NCBI GenBank assembly: GCA_025266875.1
Contig: JALLLT010000075.1
Location: forward strand, 47,290 to 111,289
DNA length: 64,000 nt
Reading direction: 5' to 3'
DNA from: Fennellomyces sp. T-0311
Taxonomy: Eukaryota > Mucoromycota > Mucoromycetes > Mucorales > Lichtheimiaceae
A model generated the notes under the pieces. The model was not told the origin of the DNA. It saw nothing but the letters and a program-made list of their open reading frames with translations, and ran no database searches. This document shows, in pieces, positions 46,283 through 58,722 of this stretch. Within the stretch, counting starts at the first letter, position 1, and each line of letters starts with the position of its first letter. The position numbers were made by a program, and so were the translations under genes.

Positions 46283-46510
46283 TATAACACTTATCACCTA
46301 ATCTGGCTCAGAATCCCGACACTTTATCGACTAAAAAAATTGGCGGATTACCGAGAGGCTTTCGATCCGCCGCCTATCCGCCGTCTATCTGGCACCTATC
46401 CGTCATGCTGAGTATAGCAGTATAGCGAGAAAATCCTCTCAACGGTTAAAATTAATAAACAAAGCGTTATCAAGCTACTCTTGTTCTATCTTAATATTTA
46501 TCTACTTGCT

Positions 46511-49500
46511 ATGAGCGACATATATGTTAGAAAAGCACGCAAACGCTGCATCGCTACCAGCGGCTCTTTCTTTGAGGATGGTGAAGAAGTGGAGCTGTCG
46601 CCCTCAAAAGCACCTCGCATTACAATTGTGAGCTCTGCTTCCCGTGATGGCGCTCTACCAACTCGTAGCAACAACGATTCGACGCACTCGGCAATCGTTG
46701 ATGAACATCGCAACTTCGAGGAGACCGAGACGCAACGTCATGAATCGACGGATTACGACGATTTTGAGTTGGATTTTGGTGACGATGACGCACCCCTGGC
46801 TTCCACACCTCCAACTTTTCCCGTAAGCCAAGGCGATGAAGTGGCTGCAGCTCCCATGGTTGATGCTCAGCACTCGCAATCAATTGCTTCTGCAGCTTCT
46901 CCAGTTAGCGAAGAACGTCAGTTGCCCAACGCCAACCATCGCCGACCATCTTTCTCAGGAACATATACTGTGGCGAGTGCTCAGTTGACCGCCAGTGATC
47001 GCACAGCCATCAACTGGGCTAACTCATACGGCGATCTGAAGAAGGCGTACTTGCGTGGGATCGCACATGGTGATCCAGACTCGCGTACGTACGAACTGGT
47101 TACGCGCCGATGTACTTGCTCCGTGGAGATTCCACATGTCAAACAGATCACGTGTATCTTCGACTATGGTATGCCGATAAAGTGGATTTGTACTGTGTAG
47201 ATACTGATGAAGAGCTGGTTCTGTATTATTATTACCATAGGTACAAAGAAGATAGACGTGAACTACTGTGACAACAGTTTGGGGGTAGCATCACTACCAA
47301 TTACTCTGTTGGAGCATCATATGTTCCCATCCAGCCCTATCGATCCTAATTCTGCCATCCATCTATCTTTGATGGAACGAATGTCAGTTCTAAGAATTGA
47401 CATTCAAGTTTCCATTTCAAAGATAGTTGAGTATATTGAAAAGATCCATCGTAATAGCGAGGTACGTAAATAATATTCCTAACGATAATATTGTAGTTAA
47501 AATAAGTTTAGGATCCTCTCCCTCGCTCAATTGCCAACATCCTTGGGAGCATACTTCCTGCTTACCAAAGGATTATGCTGATGGTGGATGCTGACGTCGA
47601 TTGTCTGTGCAAAGTTCATTTGACCGAAGCACAAAAGAAGACGGTGCCTTGTCCTGCTTGTGGACCGAAAGTAAGTTTTGCTGTATGAAATAACGATGAT
47701 GATATTTACGGTGTATCATTATTAGGCCGCGGATCCCAACGGGGACAGGCTTATCATAAATGTGGATGGCAATAGCTCACTTCGCCAGTTCGATCGCGTC
47801 GCAAGCCACCGAGTCGATAACGACCCAAGCAACGATCATGTTGAAGGGCCTTATTGGCAGGCTGACAAAGAAAGGATCGCTCGGCAGCAGCAGGTATACC
47901 GTATAAAGGGGATTATTTTCGCTATACGCTAAATATAACATACAGGCAACTGTTGGCTGTCCTGGTTATCGGGCACTCCGAGCTAAGAGCAGCAGCAACA
48001 AAGCGAAAGGTCTTCGGATCAAGGGTGTGGTTGGTGCAATGTGCCGCCACGAGGTCCCTTTGCAGATGACGAACATCATCACCCCTGGCGAGAGGTACGC
48101 AACAATTTATTATAGCCGCGGATGTACTAACTATTTACTGTAAAACCATTAGCTTTAACGATGTTACAAGCATTCTCAACCAGATTGTAAAGAAGCTTGG
48201 CTCACACATCGCCATAATGTATGATGTAGCCTGTCGTCTGCGTCCTGCACTCTCGGTAAGCTGTCAGATAAGTAATAAAACTACGATTGTATGCTAAAAA
48301 AATTTATTTCCCATCCTTTTCTTTAAAAGGATACTGTCGAATTAAGCGGTATAGCCGACGCTCCTCTAGCTGTAGGTATATTCCATATCTTCGGCCATGA
48401 GCCCAGTTGCCAAGCAGATCACCATCCGTATGCTTGTAATGGGTTCGGTTTATCAGACGGGGAGTGTCTTGAGCGCTTGTGGTCTTTCCTTGGTGGATAT
48501 GCCTCCAGTACAAGATACATGTCCCCGGAAAATCGCCTGTTAGTTTTGACCTTGGGCCTAAACTACTATGCTAGTAGGAAGATTGAGAAGATTGGTAAAT
48601 TGCATACCCAAAACGCTTCTGTGTTTCTGATATGCTTCTTAGGTGCTTCGCTTGTCAAGAGATGGCAGTCAGCCGCAGCTGTTTATCAGCATGCCTGTAA
48701 GCAGTTGCAGGCCCTGTCTCTCAATAGACAGCGAAATCTAGTAGCTGAGTGGATCACCTTGATCAAGACTCTTGATCCAACCCTCGACCGCCCAGCCAAC
48801 CGCCCAAAGACCGCCCTAGAAAAGCACAGCGAGCGTATACAGTATACATATGAGCGCATTCGTGCTGCTGTTGTTGTATACGACCTCGTTCGTGTAAGTA
48901 TGTGGAAAAAGTACTCTGGTAATGTATATTTATAGTGAATTCAATACTATATTCTAAATATACGGTAACATTATTAGGGCAAGCCCGCACTGTCGCACTT
49001 GCAAGGACGCAGAAGCAAGCAGAAGCAGCGTGCAAAAAGCAGTTGGCATGTACAACAATGCTGTTGACGTGTATAACAGTACACGAAGCGCATTTATTGA
49101 AGGTTTGTTGTAATCGAATACATCAAGGATAATATATTCTAACGAGAGGACAACAGCTGGCAGGCAAGATGTACCATCTGAAGTTCCTCCAATGCCATTG
49201 GATACTAAAGAGGTGCTATCGCGCAACGGATCTTTCTGAGCCAGTGCAAACATCGAAAATCGCACAAACAAGCCGTTTGAAGCATTCCATCGCCGGAACC
49301 GTGCATTGGAAGAAATGCAAATGGTGCAGGTAGCTAGATCCTGATATACAAATTGAACTTTGCATACTTACGTATATCCATCGTAATAGCGAGAGGCGAC
49401 AAACGTGCTAACGTACGGAAAAACGAACCTTGACGCGATCAATAATGCGCTGCGCACCCTGGAACATAGCTCGGACCAGGAAGATAAGGCACGTGTGCGC

Positions 49501-49818
49501 ATCTTGCAACAGCGACATAACCATTTGAAGCAATGGCTATCGACGCAAGAAAAAGCACTGCTCCACATCAAGGAGGGCTCACGCAGAGCAAGATGGCTAC
49601 GAAGACAGCCTGATTTTCTGGTTCCCTCTGGCCAAGATTCTGCCATTGATGAAGATCCGGACACCGCATATGTACCATCTATAGATGACATTGCAACTGC
49701 CGTCGCTGACCTTTTAGAGGGAGAACATGACGATGAAGTAAGAAGAGTAGAAGAAGAAGAAGAGGAAGAAGAAGAACTGGAAATCGACTTGGGCGATTTA
49801 ACAAGTGAATCGCAATAA
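46511..49818 (+). CDS. KDZ-family transposase
   Basis: About ten exons; proposed borders 46511-47168, 47241-47461, 47512-47670, 47726-47893, 47946-48094, 48153-48255, 48330-48893, about 48978-49100, about 49150-49330, about 49390-49818. The acidic N-terminus is followed by a CxC-like zinc domain (CTCS...YCDNSLGV) with FPSSPIDPNSA. KDZ core: VDGN (about 47760), GVVGAMCRHEVP, IMYDVACRLRP (about 48220), FHIFGHEPSCQ and SDGECLERLWSFL (about 48460), which supply the D-D-E set. The tail is coiled and Glu-rich. A TGA at 49237-49239 interrupts the otherwise good ninth exon; it may be a mutation or lie in a missed intron. It should mobilise the 16-kb element. Confidence 0.85.
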
Positions 49819-50610
49819 GTGAGTAGATCGATAGTATCATCACGAGTAAAAGCAATGCTAACGAGTATATAGATCCACCCTTTTTTATTTTTACCGAATC
49901 ATTGCACCTGAATGGTCAGTAGGTTATACTTTAGTATCCCTCTCAAGCTCTTTAAGCATACGGTTCAGTCGGGAAGATGAATTGCATAATACTAACATTT
50001 CGTGTAATTGATTAACAGATACTACGGTCATTATATGTGGTAGAATTGAGCAATAAAAGTCATACGGTAAGTGAAGTAATCTGGATTAGTTGACTAGGTT
50101 ATTTGCCGTTAGGATCGAGTTGGGTTTACGGGAAGAACGCGTTACTGTGTAGTGATATATCTAGAGTATATTTCGGGAACTGTGGCACTGCATTACCCCA
50201 AATTCTATTACTCTGATAAGCACATACTCATCGTAATAAATATAGTATGTCTAATATTGGTGGTCACTGGATGAAGTCATGGCAGATAAGCGAATTAAGG
50301 TATAAACATGACTGTAAACTGCATAATGAAGGCAAGCTATTTTCTCTGGTGCTTTGATATATAGAACGAGGTCCATCTTACACTCAATAATAAAGCTTGT
50401 CGCAACATACCTAAGCTATTGCTCGTGTTTTCTTAGAATAGATTATAATTAGAGGGTCATCACAGCTTTGTCGTGTAACCGTGTAATAATACAAGTTAAA
50501 GACAGGCCCTGGACTTAACTTTGTTATTTACAAAATTTATCACCAGCTGCACTGTAAGCGCATCCAGCAATCTATGTCATGAACAAGTACTTATAGAAGA
50601 AATGATGTAG
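49819..50610. other. Non-coding part of the KDZ element
   Basis: AT-rich, with no ORF, tandem repeat or inverted repeat that I can support. Confidence 0.5.
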
Positions 50611-51312
50611 ATGGATGTTAACGCACGTTACCGAGAACGCAATCGAGTCGACATTCGAAGCACAGACAACCATCGCAATCGTTTCAAAAACGCAATCATA
50701 ATGGCGCAAACGAAAAGCCTTTTCGACATTAGAATGAGCTTCATAGACCTGAAGACCAAATTTTTCAAAGGGTATCACAGAAATATGGATTTCTTTGGGG
50801 AGAATGTTCGCGGTGCTGCTGCTGTCGGTTTTTTGCTTCGCGAGGCACGGTTAGATTTCGTCGATACTTCAGAAAACAGCACACCAGAACTAGAAGGAAT
50901 GATTAAGGAAGTTTTTGGATACGTTTTCATGCTGATGTTGGACCGCTTTATGCAACTTTCACCAGAGCAAAAGCATGACCAGATGGACCTTGTTCAACGT
51001 GCTCCAAAAAGAAAAGTTCGTATCACGGGCTTGCTCGTGACGAACCTTATTGCACAAGCACTGCATCCAGGCACCGTTTTGGAATTCCAATCTTTCCCGA
51101 GCACCAAGATTCCATACTCTTTGCGCCTTTTTTCTGGTGAAACTGTTGTTCTCCATACGCTGTTGCCTCAAAATATGGACAGTGAGGCTGAAGATAATCT
51201 GGAGGATGCGGCTGGGGTGCTGGAGAACGACGAATACAAATTGCAGGATGGTGTAATTGGGGATGCATCCATGCCTATTTTTATCTCGTCAGACGATGAA
51301 GCCATCTCTTAG
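50611..51312 (+). CDS. 233-aa protein of unknown family in the KDZ element
   Basis: An open frame of 233 codons from ATG 50611. I do not recognise the family. Mixed alpha/beta-looking core (FDIRMSFIDLKTKFFKGYHR, GYVFMLMLDRFMQL, PKRKVRITGLLVTNLIAQAL). The last 60 residues are acidic and end PIFISSDDEAIS, which resembles a SUMO-interacting motif. It lies between the KDZ transposase and an inverted minisatellite, inside the KDZ borders, so it may be a passenger or accessory gene. Lack of introns and moderate length leave some doubt. Confidence 0.5.
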   Translation: MDVNARYRERNRVDIRSTDNHRNRFKNAIIMAQTKSLFDIRMSFIDLKTKFFKGYHRNMDFFGENVRGAAAVGFLLREARLDFVDTSENSTPELEGMIKEVFGYVFMLMLDRFMQLSPEQKHDQMDLVQRAPKRKVRITGLLVTNLIAQALHPGTVLEFQSFPSTKIPYSLRLFSGETVVLHTLLPQNMDSEAEDNLEDAAGVLENDEYKLQDGVIGDASMPIFISSDDEAIS

Positions 51313-51535
51313 TGATGTACAGAACGATCTTTGGATTTCAAACGGTAAGAAAGGATAATAAAAGATATTTAAGGAAATTTATGTATTCTAAAACGAATTA
51401 CAAGCATATTTTGACTCTGACTACATTTCATGAAGTAGTTGGCATTTCGAAAGTTAATAAAACGTCTTCCTCAAAAACTTCTGTTCAAGCAAGCACGGTA
51501 TCCAGTAAGATGCAATTAGGTTTGTTAGCATGTAT

Positions 51536-51593
51536 CACAATAACGAAAAAAAAAGACGAAAAACTGTCAATTCGTCTTTTTTTCGTTATTGTG
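51536..51593. repeat. Near-perfect foldback, arms 25 and 23 nt
   Basis: CACAATAACG, an A9 run and GACGAA (51536-51560) are mirrored by TTCGTC, a T7 run and CGTTATTGTG (51571-51593) around a 10-base loop. It would form a strong hairpin. It resembles a tiny foldback element or a transcription-arrest structure. Confidence 0.8.
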
Positions 51594-51649
51594 TTTCTAT
51601 TTAATAGTATTTTATAGAACAGTGTTTTAGATAATAGAATATTTGTACA

Positions 51650-52035
51650 ATGATACGCTTATTTAATGATACGCTTATTCAGTGACATGCTTATTCAATG
51701 ATACACTTATTCAATGATACGCTTATTCAATAACGCTTATTCAATAACGCTTATTCAATGACACGCTTATTCAATGACACGCTTATTCAATGACACGCTT
51801 ATTCAATGACACGCTTATTCAATGAACTTATTCAATGACACGCTTATTCAATGACACGTTTATTCAATGACACGCTTATTCAATGATACGCTTATTCAGT
51901 GATACGCTTATTCAACGGTATTAGATAAGCGTATCATTGAACAAACGTGTCATTGAATAAGCGTGTCATTGAATAAGCGTGTCATTGAATAAGCGTGTCA
52001 TTGAATAAGCGTATTATTGAACAAATGGCTTATTG
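51650..52035. repeat. Inverted minisatellite, 16-bp unit in both orientations
   Basis: About 16-17 imperfect tandem copies of CTTATTCAATGACACG (51650-51915), a short GGTATTA spacer, then about 7 copies of its reverse complement (51923-52035). The whole tract is a giant imperfect palindrome. Variants (GATACG, missing units) show stepwise decay. Confidence 0.95.
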
Positions 52036-52318
52036 AACAAACAGGTCGAACACACAGGACATTAAAGTACTATCCAAAAAAATACTACTGAAATGTCTTA
52101 TGAAAGAAGTATACATATCCTATTAAAAAACATACTGTTATGTAAAAATTCCTGTCGATAATTTGTTATACATATACTTGATAAATAATGGTTAAGTATC
52201 TTACTATTTAGTAGGAATACGAGATAGAGAAAAATAATACTATTACATATTCATCAAATGCTGTGTGCATTTTAATATTAACATTTGTTCTACGTTTTGA
52301 CTACATAGTGTAATATGC

Positions 52319-52506
52319 AGTCGAACCCCTCTTTGTGCAGAACAGGGAAATCCAAAAATTTTGTTGCATACAATGAGGTTGTGCACCAACCGGGGGATAA
52401 TCCATACAGTCATACCTGCTTTATACCGCTTTGAGAGTTCCAAATACTTTGATGCATATAGTGAGGTTTTGTACGAAATGGGAGCTGCACAAACCGAGGT
52501 TCGACT
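52319..52506. mobile_element. Candidate 188-bp MITE
   Basis: Ends AGTCGAACC...TTTGTGCAG and the complement CTGCACAAA...GGTTCGACT form 22-bp imperfect inverted repeats, and the interior repeats GAGGTT...TGCATA motifs. No ORF. A clean target duplication is not visible. Confidence 0.55.
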
Positions 52507-52763
52507 ATATAATCTAATATAGATGAATAAGAGTCTTACAATATAATTTATACTTTAGAATTGCTAAAGTAAATAATTGCTTTTTCTGTCAGCTTTTTTC
52601 TTCCATTATTATTGCTTTCTCTCTGATATGGTTATATCGGGGTGCGAGTTTTTTTGTGGGACTTCTGCGGAATGTAATTTCGTGTTCCTGAGGAAAAGCA
52701 GTCTCAATTATCAGATGAGCCAGGAACACTGTCATGCAAATATCATAGCTACTTTACTGCGAT

Positions 52764-55519
52764 ATGTCATTTACGCGTTTTCCGAATGGTGATAGAATCC
52801 AAACGATCCAGCTCAATATCGAGGATGGAGTACCTGTGTACGACATGGATATTGGTTGGCAGCTTACCCAGAGAAGCTACGACAAGATCATTGGTGGAAT
52901 CAGCGTCACCAAATCTTGCTTAGGTGCTGTCCAGTGCACGAAGGTCGGCTGTGGCAAACTGGTGAGACCAGGATCTACCATGGCGAATATTCGCAAGCAA
53001 ATCGAAGCAGGCTGCACTTTTTGCCCCGAGAAATCCGAGTTAATTCACATTATGTGCGGTGCAAGAGTGAACATGAAGTTCACTGGCAATGGCGGCAAAA
53101 TGAAGCATACGGGCATTCATACTCATGGCGAATTTGTACCACTCCACGACCCGATCGAAACTTTGAAGAAGGTGGAGGAACGTGTTCTGGAGTGTCCAGC
53201 CGATACAGCACAAGGATTGTTGGTTGGCACCAGTGTCATTCGCCCGCAGAATCCAAGTCGCCCTATCCGACTCATTGATCCCAACCTCCACCACAAGGCA
53301 CGTATCAAGCGCTACAGACGAAATTATCTGGTGAAGAACAACATGCTACCTTCGGGGAAACCTGCTTTGGAGCTAGCCTCGTTGACACTCGGTGATCTTG
53401 CTAATGAGTATCCTGGATTTATCCAACAAGCGGATATATTGCCTCAACAATTCTGCATTGCTTTCTGTAATCCAGATATTGCTTCGCGTGTCGACCTCAA
53501 GAATAACCCCATACTCACGGATGTTACTTATGACTGTTTCCCTGGTGGATATTACTTGTGCACTACAAACATGTACTTCCAAGAACTTGACCAGTATGCG
53601 GTCATCTTCCAAGCAGTATTGGATGGTCTGTCGAGTACGCATTTCGCAGCATATTTTAAGGCATTCTTCAAGGCATTCGATTTTGCCATTGGATACCATG
53701 ACGACGAGATTGATGCAAATTTCTCTGGTTTGGTGATGGACTTTTCGCTTGCTCAACGCGATGGTTTCCTCTTGGCTTTTCAGCAGACATTCCCTTTCAG
53801 TAAAATTGATCCTCAATCATTGCTGAAAGGCTGCTATCACCACTGGTGTCAGTCTGTCCAAAGACTTGCTAGCAATCATGCTGTGGTAGCGCCAGGAAGA
53901 GAGACGGATTTCGAAGACTTAGCCAGTATGATGTACAACTCCCGTGGCGAGAAGAGCTTCGAGTTAGCCGTTCAGCAAATGCGCATCGATTTCCCGAACT
54001 CTGAACGCTGGCTAAAATGGTGGACGCAATCTGGAGTGGCGGCAATGATATTCCAATCGAAGGGGATACTGAAAGAGGAGCTACAAGAAAACTCCACCCG
54101 CACTACTAATGGAGTGGAAGCTTTCCATCGCGACCTATATCGCATAGTGCAGCAGAAAAAGCCAATCATCGACACACTGAAGCAGATATTCAGCTATCTC
54201 CAGTGTACCGGGAGATTTTTTCAGCGTATCGATATTGGCGCCAAGATTAACGACAAGATGAAGCCACGAATGTAATTATTGAACTCTGTATATGTGACCT
54301 AGTTCTAACCACAGATGCGTTCATTAGCAAAAAGCGTAACCTTAAGCCAAAATTCGTCAACGATGGCCGCGCCCCTGACACTACGAAAGAATTGCTCGCA
54401 ACAGGTTCAATGGAAAATTACAGTGTTCTTAATATGTCATATTAAATTATACTACTTTTGTAGGTGGCGATGGCAAGAACAAGGAGGAAGAAAAGGAGAG
54501 GGAGAGAGGCGGAAAGAAGAAGAGTGAGGGAGCTGGGAAGAGGAAGAGTGGGGTAGATGGGCGGATGAAGAGTGAGGAAGAGGAGAGGAAGAGGAGCGAG
54601 GAAGAGGAAGAGGAAGAGGAAGAGGAAGAGGAGAAGAAGAAGGGAGGGAAGGAAGGGGATAGAGCGAATGAAGAAATGCGGAAGCAACAGTCATCAGAAA
54701 GGCGGCGAAAGCTTACTGAAAAGCTGGCCCAGGGAAGAGACCTGTTGAAGCAACAGAAGAAGAAAGAGGCTTTGGAGCGTCAGTCGAGAAAAAGAAAGCA
54801 GAACGAAGGTGATGCCCAAGCAAAGTAAGATTGGAGGGAAACATATACGGTATCAGGTTTATGTTACTATATCTACTAACTATATAATAATGAAATTTAG
54901 AAAGAAAAGAGTTAATGAGTGGACAATCGCACGACTGGACTTGAGACCTGTTCCTGGTGGTGTCATGACGAAGTTCAACCTTGATCAAGCAGCTGTGCTT
55001 GGTATGTACGATCCAAAGGCTGATGGGCATTGTGGATGGCGTGCAGCATCTGTTGTCCTGAATGGGACCGAACAAGAATGGCCACTCGTGAAGGTGTGCA
55101 TGGATGCGATTTTAAAAAAGCATAGCGAGTTCTACAGATACGGACTTCGCGTAGAGTACGACGATTTACTCAGAATGCTTAGCCATCAAACAGAAGGTGT
55201 GGGTGTCTTTTCCAACAACTACTTTGAAACGTTGGATTGCCCACGTCTTCTTGCAGAGGCATACAATCGGCCAGTAGTAATCTATAGCGACGATTCCCAG
55301 ATGACATACTTGCCACACTTACAAGAACCACCTCCGTCACCCCAAAGCCCGATTGTTCTGTATCTGTCTGCCTTCCATTTCCGCGCAATCGTACTGGATG
55401 AAGAAGCAATCACAAAGATACAGTGGCCACCGATCTACCCAGGGTACTATCAATTCAACAAGGACCTAAATCTACCTCTAGGATGGTATGATCTCTATGC
55501 ACCTGTGTGTAGAACTTAA
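52764..55519 (+). CDS. MULE transposase fused to an OTU-type protease (copy B)
   Basis: Exon 1 from 52764 encodes the zinc region and DDE core (ILTDVTYDCF, VMDFSLAQR, CYHHWCQS, TNGVEAFHR). A second exon (about 54315-54406) holds KPKFVNDGRAPDTT. A third (about 54464-54824) is a Lys/Glu-rich linker. The last (about 54900-55519) is an OTU domain with DGHCGW and FHFRAI. The architecture equals copy A, but the sequences are clearly diverged, so these are old sister lineages. The exon 1 donor is uncertain (candidates near 54226 or 54205). Function is as for copy A: transposition plus predicted deubiquitinase-like activity. Confidence 0.85.
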
Positions 55520-55865
55520 ATGGTAATATTGGACAATTTGTGAAGGTACAGTATTAGCATCTATGTTTTCCGGTTATTAACGTATCATGATAATAGAATC
55601 AAAAATATACTTAAATACAAAACTATACAAGAACACCTCATAATCGAAACAGATGAGTATTGCAGTATAGTAAGTGCATTCAATCTTTTATGCATAGCTT
55701 GTAAGTGCATTCCCTTTCGTTTTTTGTGTGTGCTTTCTGGTAAATTACAGTGTGTAAGTTCTGTGTGCAGTGTGTAAGAAAACCTAGGCGATAAAGTAGA
55801 AAAGGGGCAGTTTAGATGTAATGACGAAATCCATGTTAAAATGGGCCATTAAGAACAGTCTTATA

Positions 55866-56085
55866 AAATAAATCCCACAAAAAGCACCGTTATATGAGTT
55901 CTCCCATAAAAATGTCCCACAAAAAAATCCTCTTTAACGAAATCCCATAAAAAAGAATCCCACAAAAATATTCCACCCAAAATTTATAATACAAAATATA
56001 CAGGGCGACGGACCTTGAAAAAGTCCTATAAAATATTTGTGGCAAAGCACACAAAAAAGCTGGAAAATCCCACAAAAAAAGACCG
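55866..56085. repeat. Subterminal CCCACAAAA array, right end of MULE-OTU B
   Basis: About nine copies of TCCCACAAAA or TCCCATAAAA in 220 bp, matching 16550-16756 of copy A, including a shared TTTATAATACAAAATATACAG core. Confidence 0.75.
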
Positions 56086-56448
56086 CACCCTTATATCGTT
56101 ATGTGCTATCGACTTCACACACTTTTTTCACTTGACCCATTTTTATACCTCACTTTTGCATGATTTGTTTGTATAAGGGCCTTTGCAGTGATGCGAATCT
56201 TGTAATAATATATTATAAACTGTAAAAAAAAACTAGACAGAGTATCGAACAGCGGACCTACAGGGGACAAAAAAAAATTAACCAGCCGCTCTTCCCGATG
56301 AGCAAAACTACAACATTTTTGAGAGACAGCTAATTTCTTAATCTTAATCTTACCTATAATCACGTGATCATGATTATGACTTTAAGAATAGCTTACTTAA
56401 ATAATTATTTATTCATCCACATCCTACATGGTACTCGTTCTTCAGTAC

Positions 56449-56655
56449 TGTCAATCTTTTCCCTCTATTTACATTTATATATCATCATCTATAGTTATAT
56501 ACTTTTCTTTAATTGTTACTTATATCTATTGTTATTGCAGCATCAACAACTATACAGTTATCAATTACCTCGTTTGCTTGCATGTGCAGCCTTAATCCAG
56601 CTTTACTAACCATACAAGGCAACTTTATTAACTAAGGCTGTATATGACCTTCAAT
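56449..56655. repeat. LTR fragment of the TGTCGTAT family
   Basis: CATCAACAACTATACAGTTATC, CTTGCATGTGCA and AACTAAGGCTGTATATGACC match the 5' half of the solo LTR at 57626-58012. The 3' half is absent. The stretch 56656-57625 is AT-rich and shows no gene. Confidence 0.65.
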
Positions 56656-57625
56656 GTTGTATTTACAATATAACTATGACATATGCATCATTTACCTTTG
56701 TTTGTTTATTGATAATGGATTATGTTAATTTTCTGATCTACAGCTACATCCCTGTCTTGGCATGTATTCATTGTAATAGCTGTGCATATCTTGGTGAAAC
56801 CTATATAACTCTGATTACCATAGTGGTTTATATGCCTTACAACTATGTTAATGATCCAATCCTGCTAAAGTAAGCTTTTATTATTTGAAGTGATGATTCA
56901 ACATATACTTTGAGTATGTAGTAGTAGATACACAGCTATCCTCTTTTGTTTTTTAAATCGATACACTCTGTCAAGCACACTTCTCAAGATGAAGGATGTT
57001 TATAGTAGCCCTTTATTCTTTATGTGATGGCTTTTTGCTAAGAACCACATTAAATATACCAAAGGTTATTATTTTTAGTAATAAAGTGTCTATATCGCCA
57101 AGGCACTTTTGAATTGCTATTGTTATTCTCTTTCTTCATTTAATAAAGCTATCAGTGTGTCGATTCACTTTATTTTCTCATTTTACTTCTGCTTGTACAA
57201 CGTCCACTGTAAATTATTTTTACTTGAGCACATAGACCTTTCACACTAACGCCAATTCTTACCCAAGTATTAAGACATTTACAAATTAGCATGCTCTAGG
57301 TAATTTGAATAATGCTAATTGACATAACAGTCTTTCGTTTTCGCGACTTAGCCCATCAACGCCAATCATTATGTAACTGAATCGTTGTAGAGACTTCTTT
57401 GAAGTGAACCAATGGTACAAAGAATAAATAGGGACTTATAAGAGTATCTTTGAAGTTTCGGATATGCTCTATTAAATGCAGCCCTCTATGCTTTTATATC
57501 TTTTTGTGTATTGGATCAGCGATGGCAGTTTTGATAGTATCTGGTCTTCAGAATTTCCTAAATGGATAGAGGACATATAGGATGCTTTCCTTTGTTCTGA
57601 TCATGCGGATCTGAGGATGTGTTTG

Positions 57626-58012
57626 TGTCGTATTCCCGACATACACCATCATCCATGGTTACATGCTTTTCCTTAGTCCTTGTTTATATCTGTTGTTATT
57701 GAGACATCAACAACCGTACAGTTATCGATTGCCTTATTCGCTTGCATGTGCAACCTTGATCCGGCTTTACCGATCATGCAGGGCAACTCCGTTAACTAAG
57801 GCTCTGTATGACCTTTGGCCTCATTAACATTAGACGGCAAGGTCATTAGAGACTCGGCGATAACATGGATCTTTGGACTATTAGACAAAAGTATTCATCT
57901 TCTCCGTCCCGACTCATCATCATTATAAATAGAGAGTAGTTTTCCTCAATAAAACATTATCTTATTTTGGTCTCGTCTTTCGAAAGCCTTTTTCTCATTA
58001 AGCGATACCACA
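57626..58012. repeat. Solo LTR with 5-bp target duplication
   Basis: 387 bp, TGTCGTATTC...GATACCACA, flanked by GTTTG (57621-57625, 58013-58017). Same family as 37344-37737. Inside, TATAAATAGAGAGTAG and AATAAAAC are likely promoter and poly-A signals. Confidence 0.92.
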
Positions 58013-58654
58013 GTTTGACACCCGCTATGCAGCATAATAACCGCATTGCTGTATTGGAGTCAATTCCATGTCCTGTTGAGTTTATCCCATTCATTCATAC
58101 GGTGTAATTCTTAATCCATGTAGACAAGTTACTATGTAAGTACATTTCGTGATGATGTTGAACCGATATGTGTTATCTGATCGAAAATATCTGTTAAATC
58201 AGAAAGAGAATAAGTGAAAGAGACAAATTTGTCAACGATACTCAAAAAAGTAACTGATTTATTTTATATGTTTTGCTCTCTCTATTTATAATAAATGCAT
58301 ATCTATGATGAGGTTTCCTTAAGCCGGTATTTCTATGAGCGATGTGTAATGTCAACTTTATTTACATTGAGCAGTTACGGATCGTGATGATCGATAGGAT
58401 GAATGCTGACAGAGCATATCCGTGAAGAGACACGTTGACCGGAAGGTCGTGTGTATGAGTAACCTGATTGGCTGAGTATTTGGTACGCATGAAGCTCAAC
58501 GTTCCGATGTTGGAAGTGGGAAGCGGCGGTAAGGATGGAAAGCTCTTACGTATTGCTAACGGACAGCATAGATGACAAAGAAGCTTGTGAGAGTGTGTTA
58601 ATATTGGATACAACAATATCTTTTAATATTGTCATCTGTGGTTGTTTCGCCACA

Positions 58655-58722
58655 GCTGTAGATTGGAAAATTAAAACAAGGGTAAATGGTGTAAGAGCCA
58701 TAATCATATTGTGAATACAACA
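58655..58722. repeat. Dispersed repeat remnant (copy 2)
   Basis: Matches 34129-34218 with the same ordered motifs and the same orientation. Around it, 58018-59770 holds no supported gene. Confidence 0.5.

Larger units (their letters stand above)
52640..56090 (+). mobile_element. MULE-OTU element B inside the KDZ element
   Basis: 3451 bp with ends GGGTGCG...CGCACCC identical to element A, flanked by an 8-bp duplication TTATATCG (52632-52639, 56091-56098). The left end also shares TTCCTGAGGAAAAGCAGTC with element A (52684 and 13443 regions). Confidence 0.92.

Noticed and set aside
51650..52035. CRISPR-like array
   Set aside because: Units are contiguous with no unique spacers, and half are inverted; this is a minisatellite in a eukaryotic transposon.
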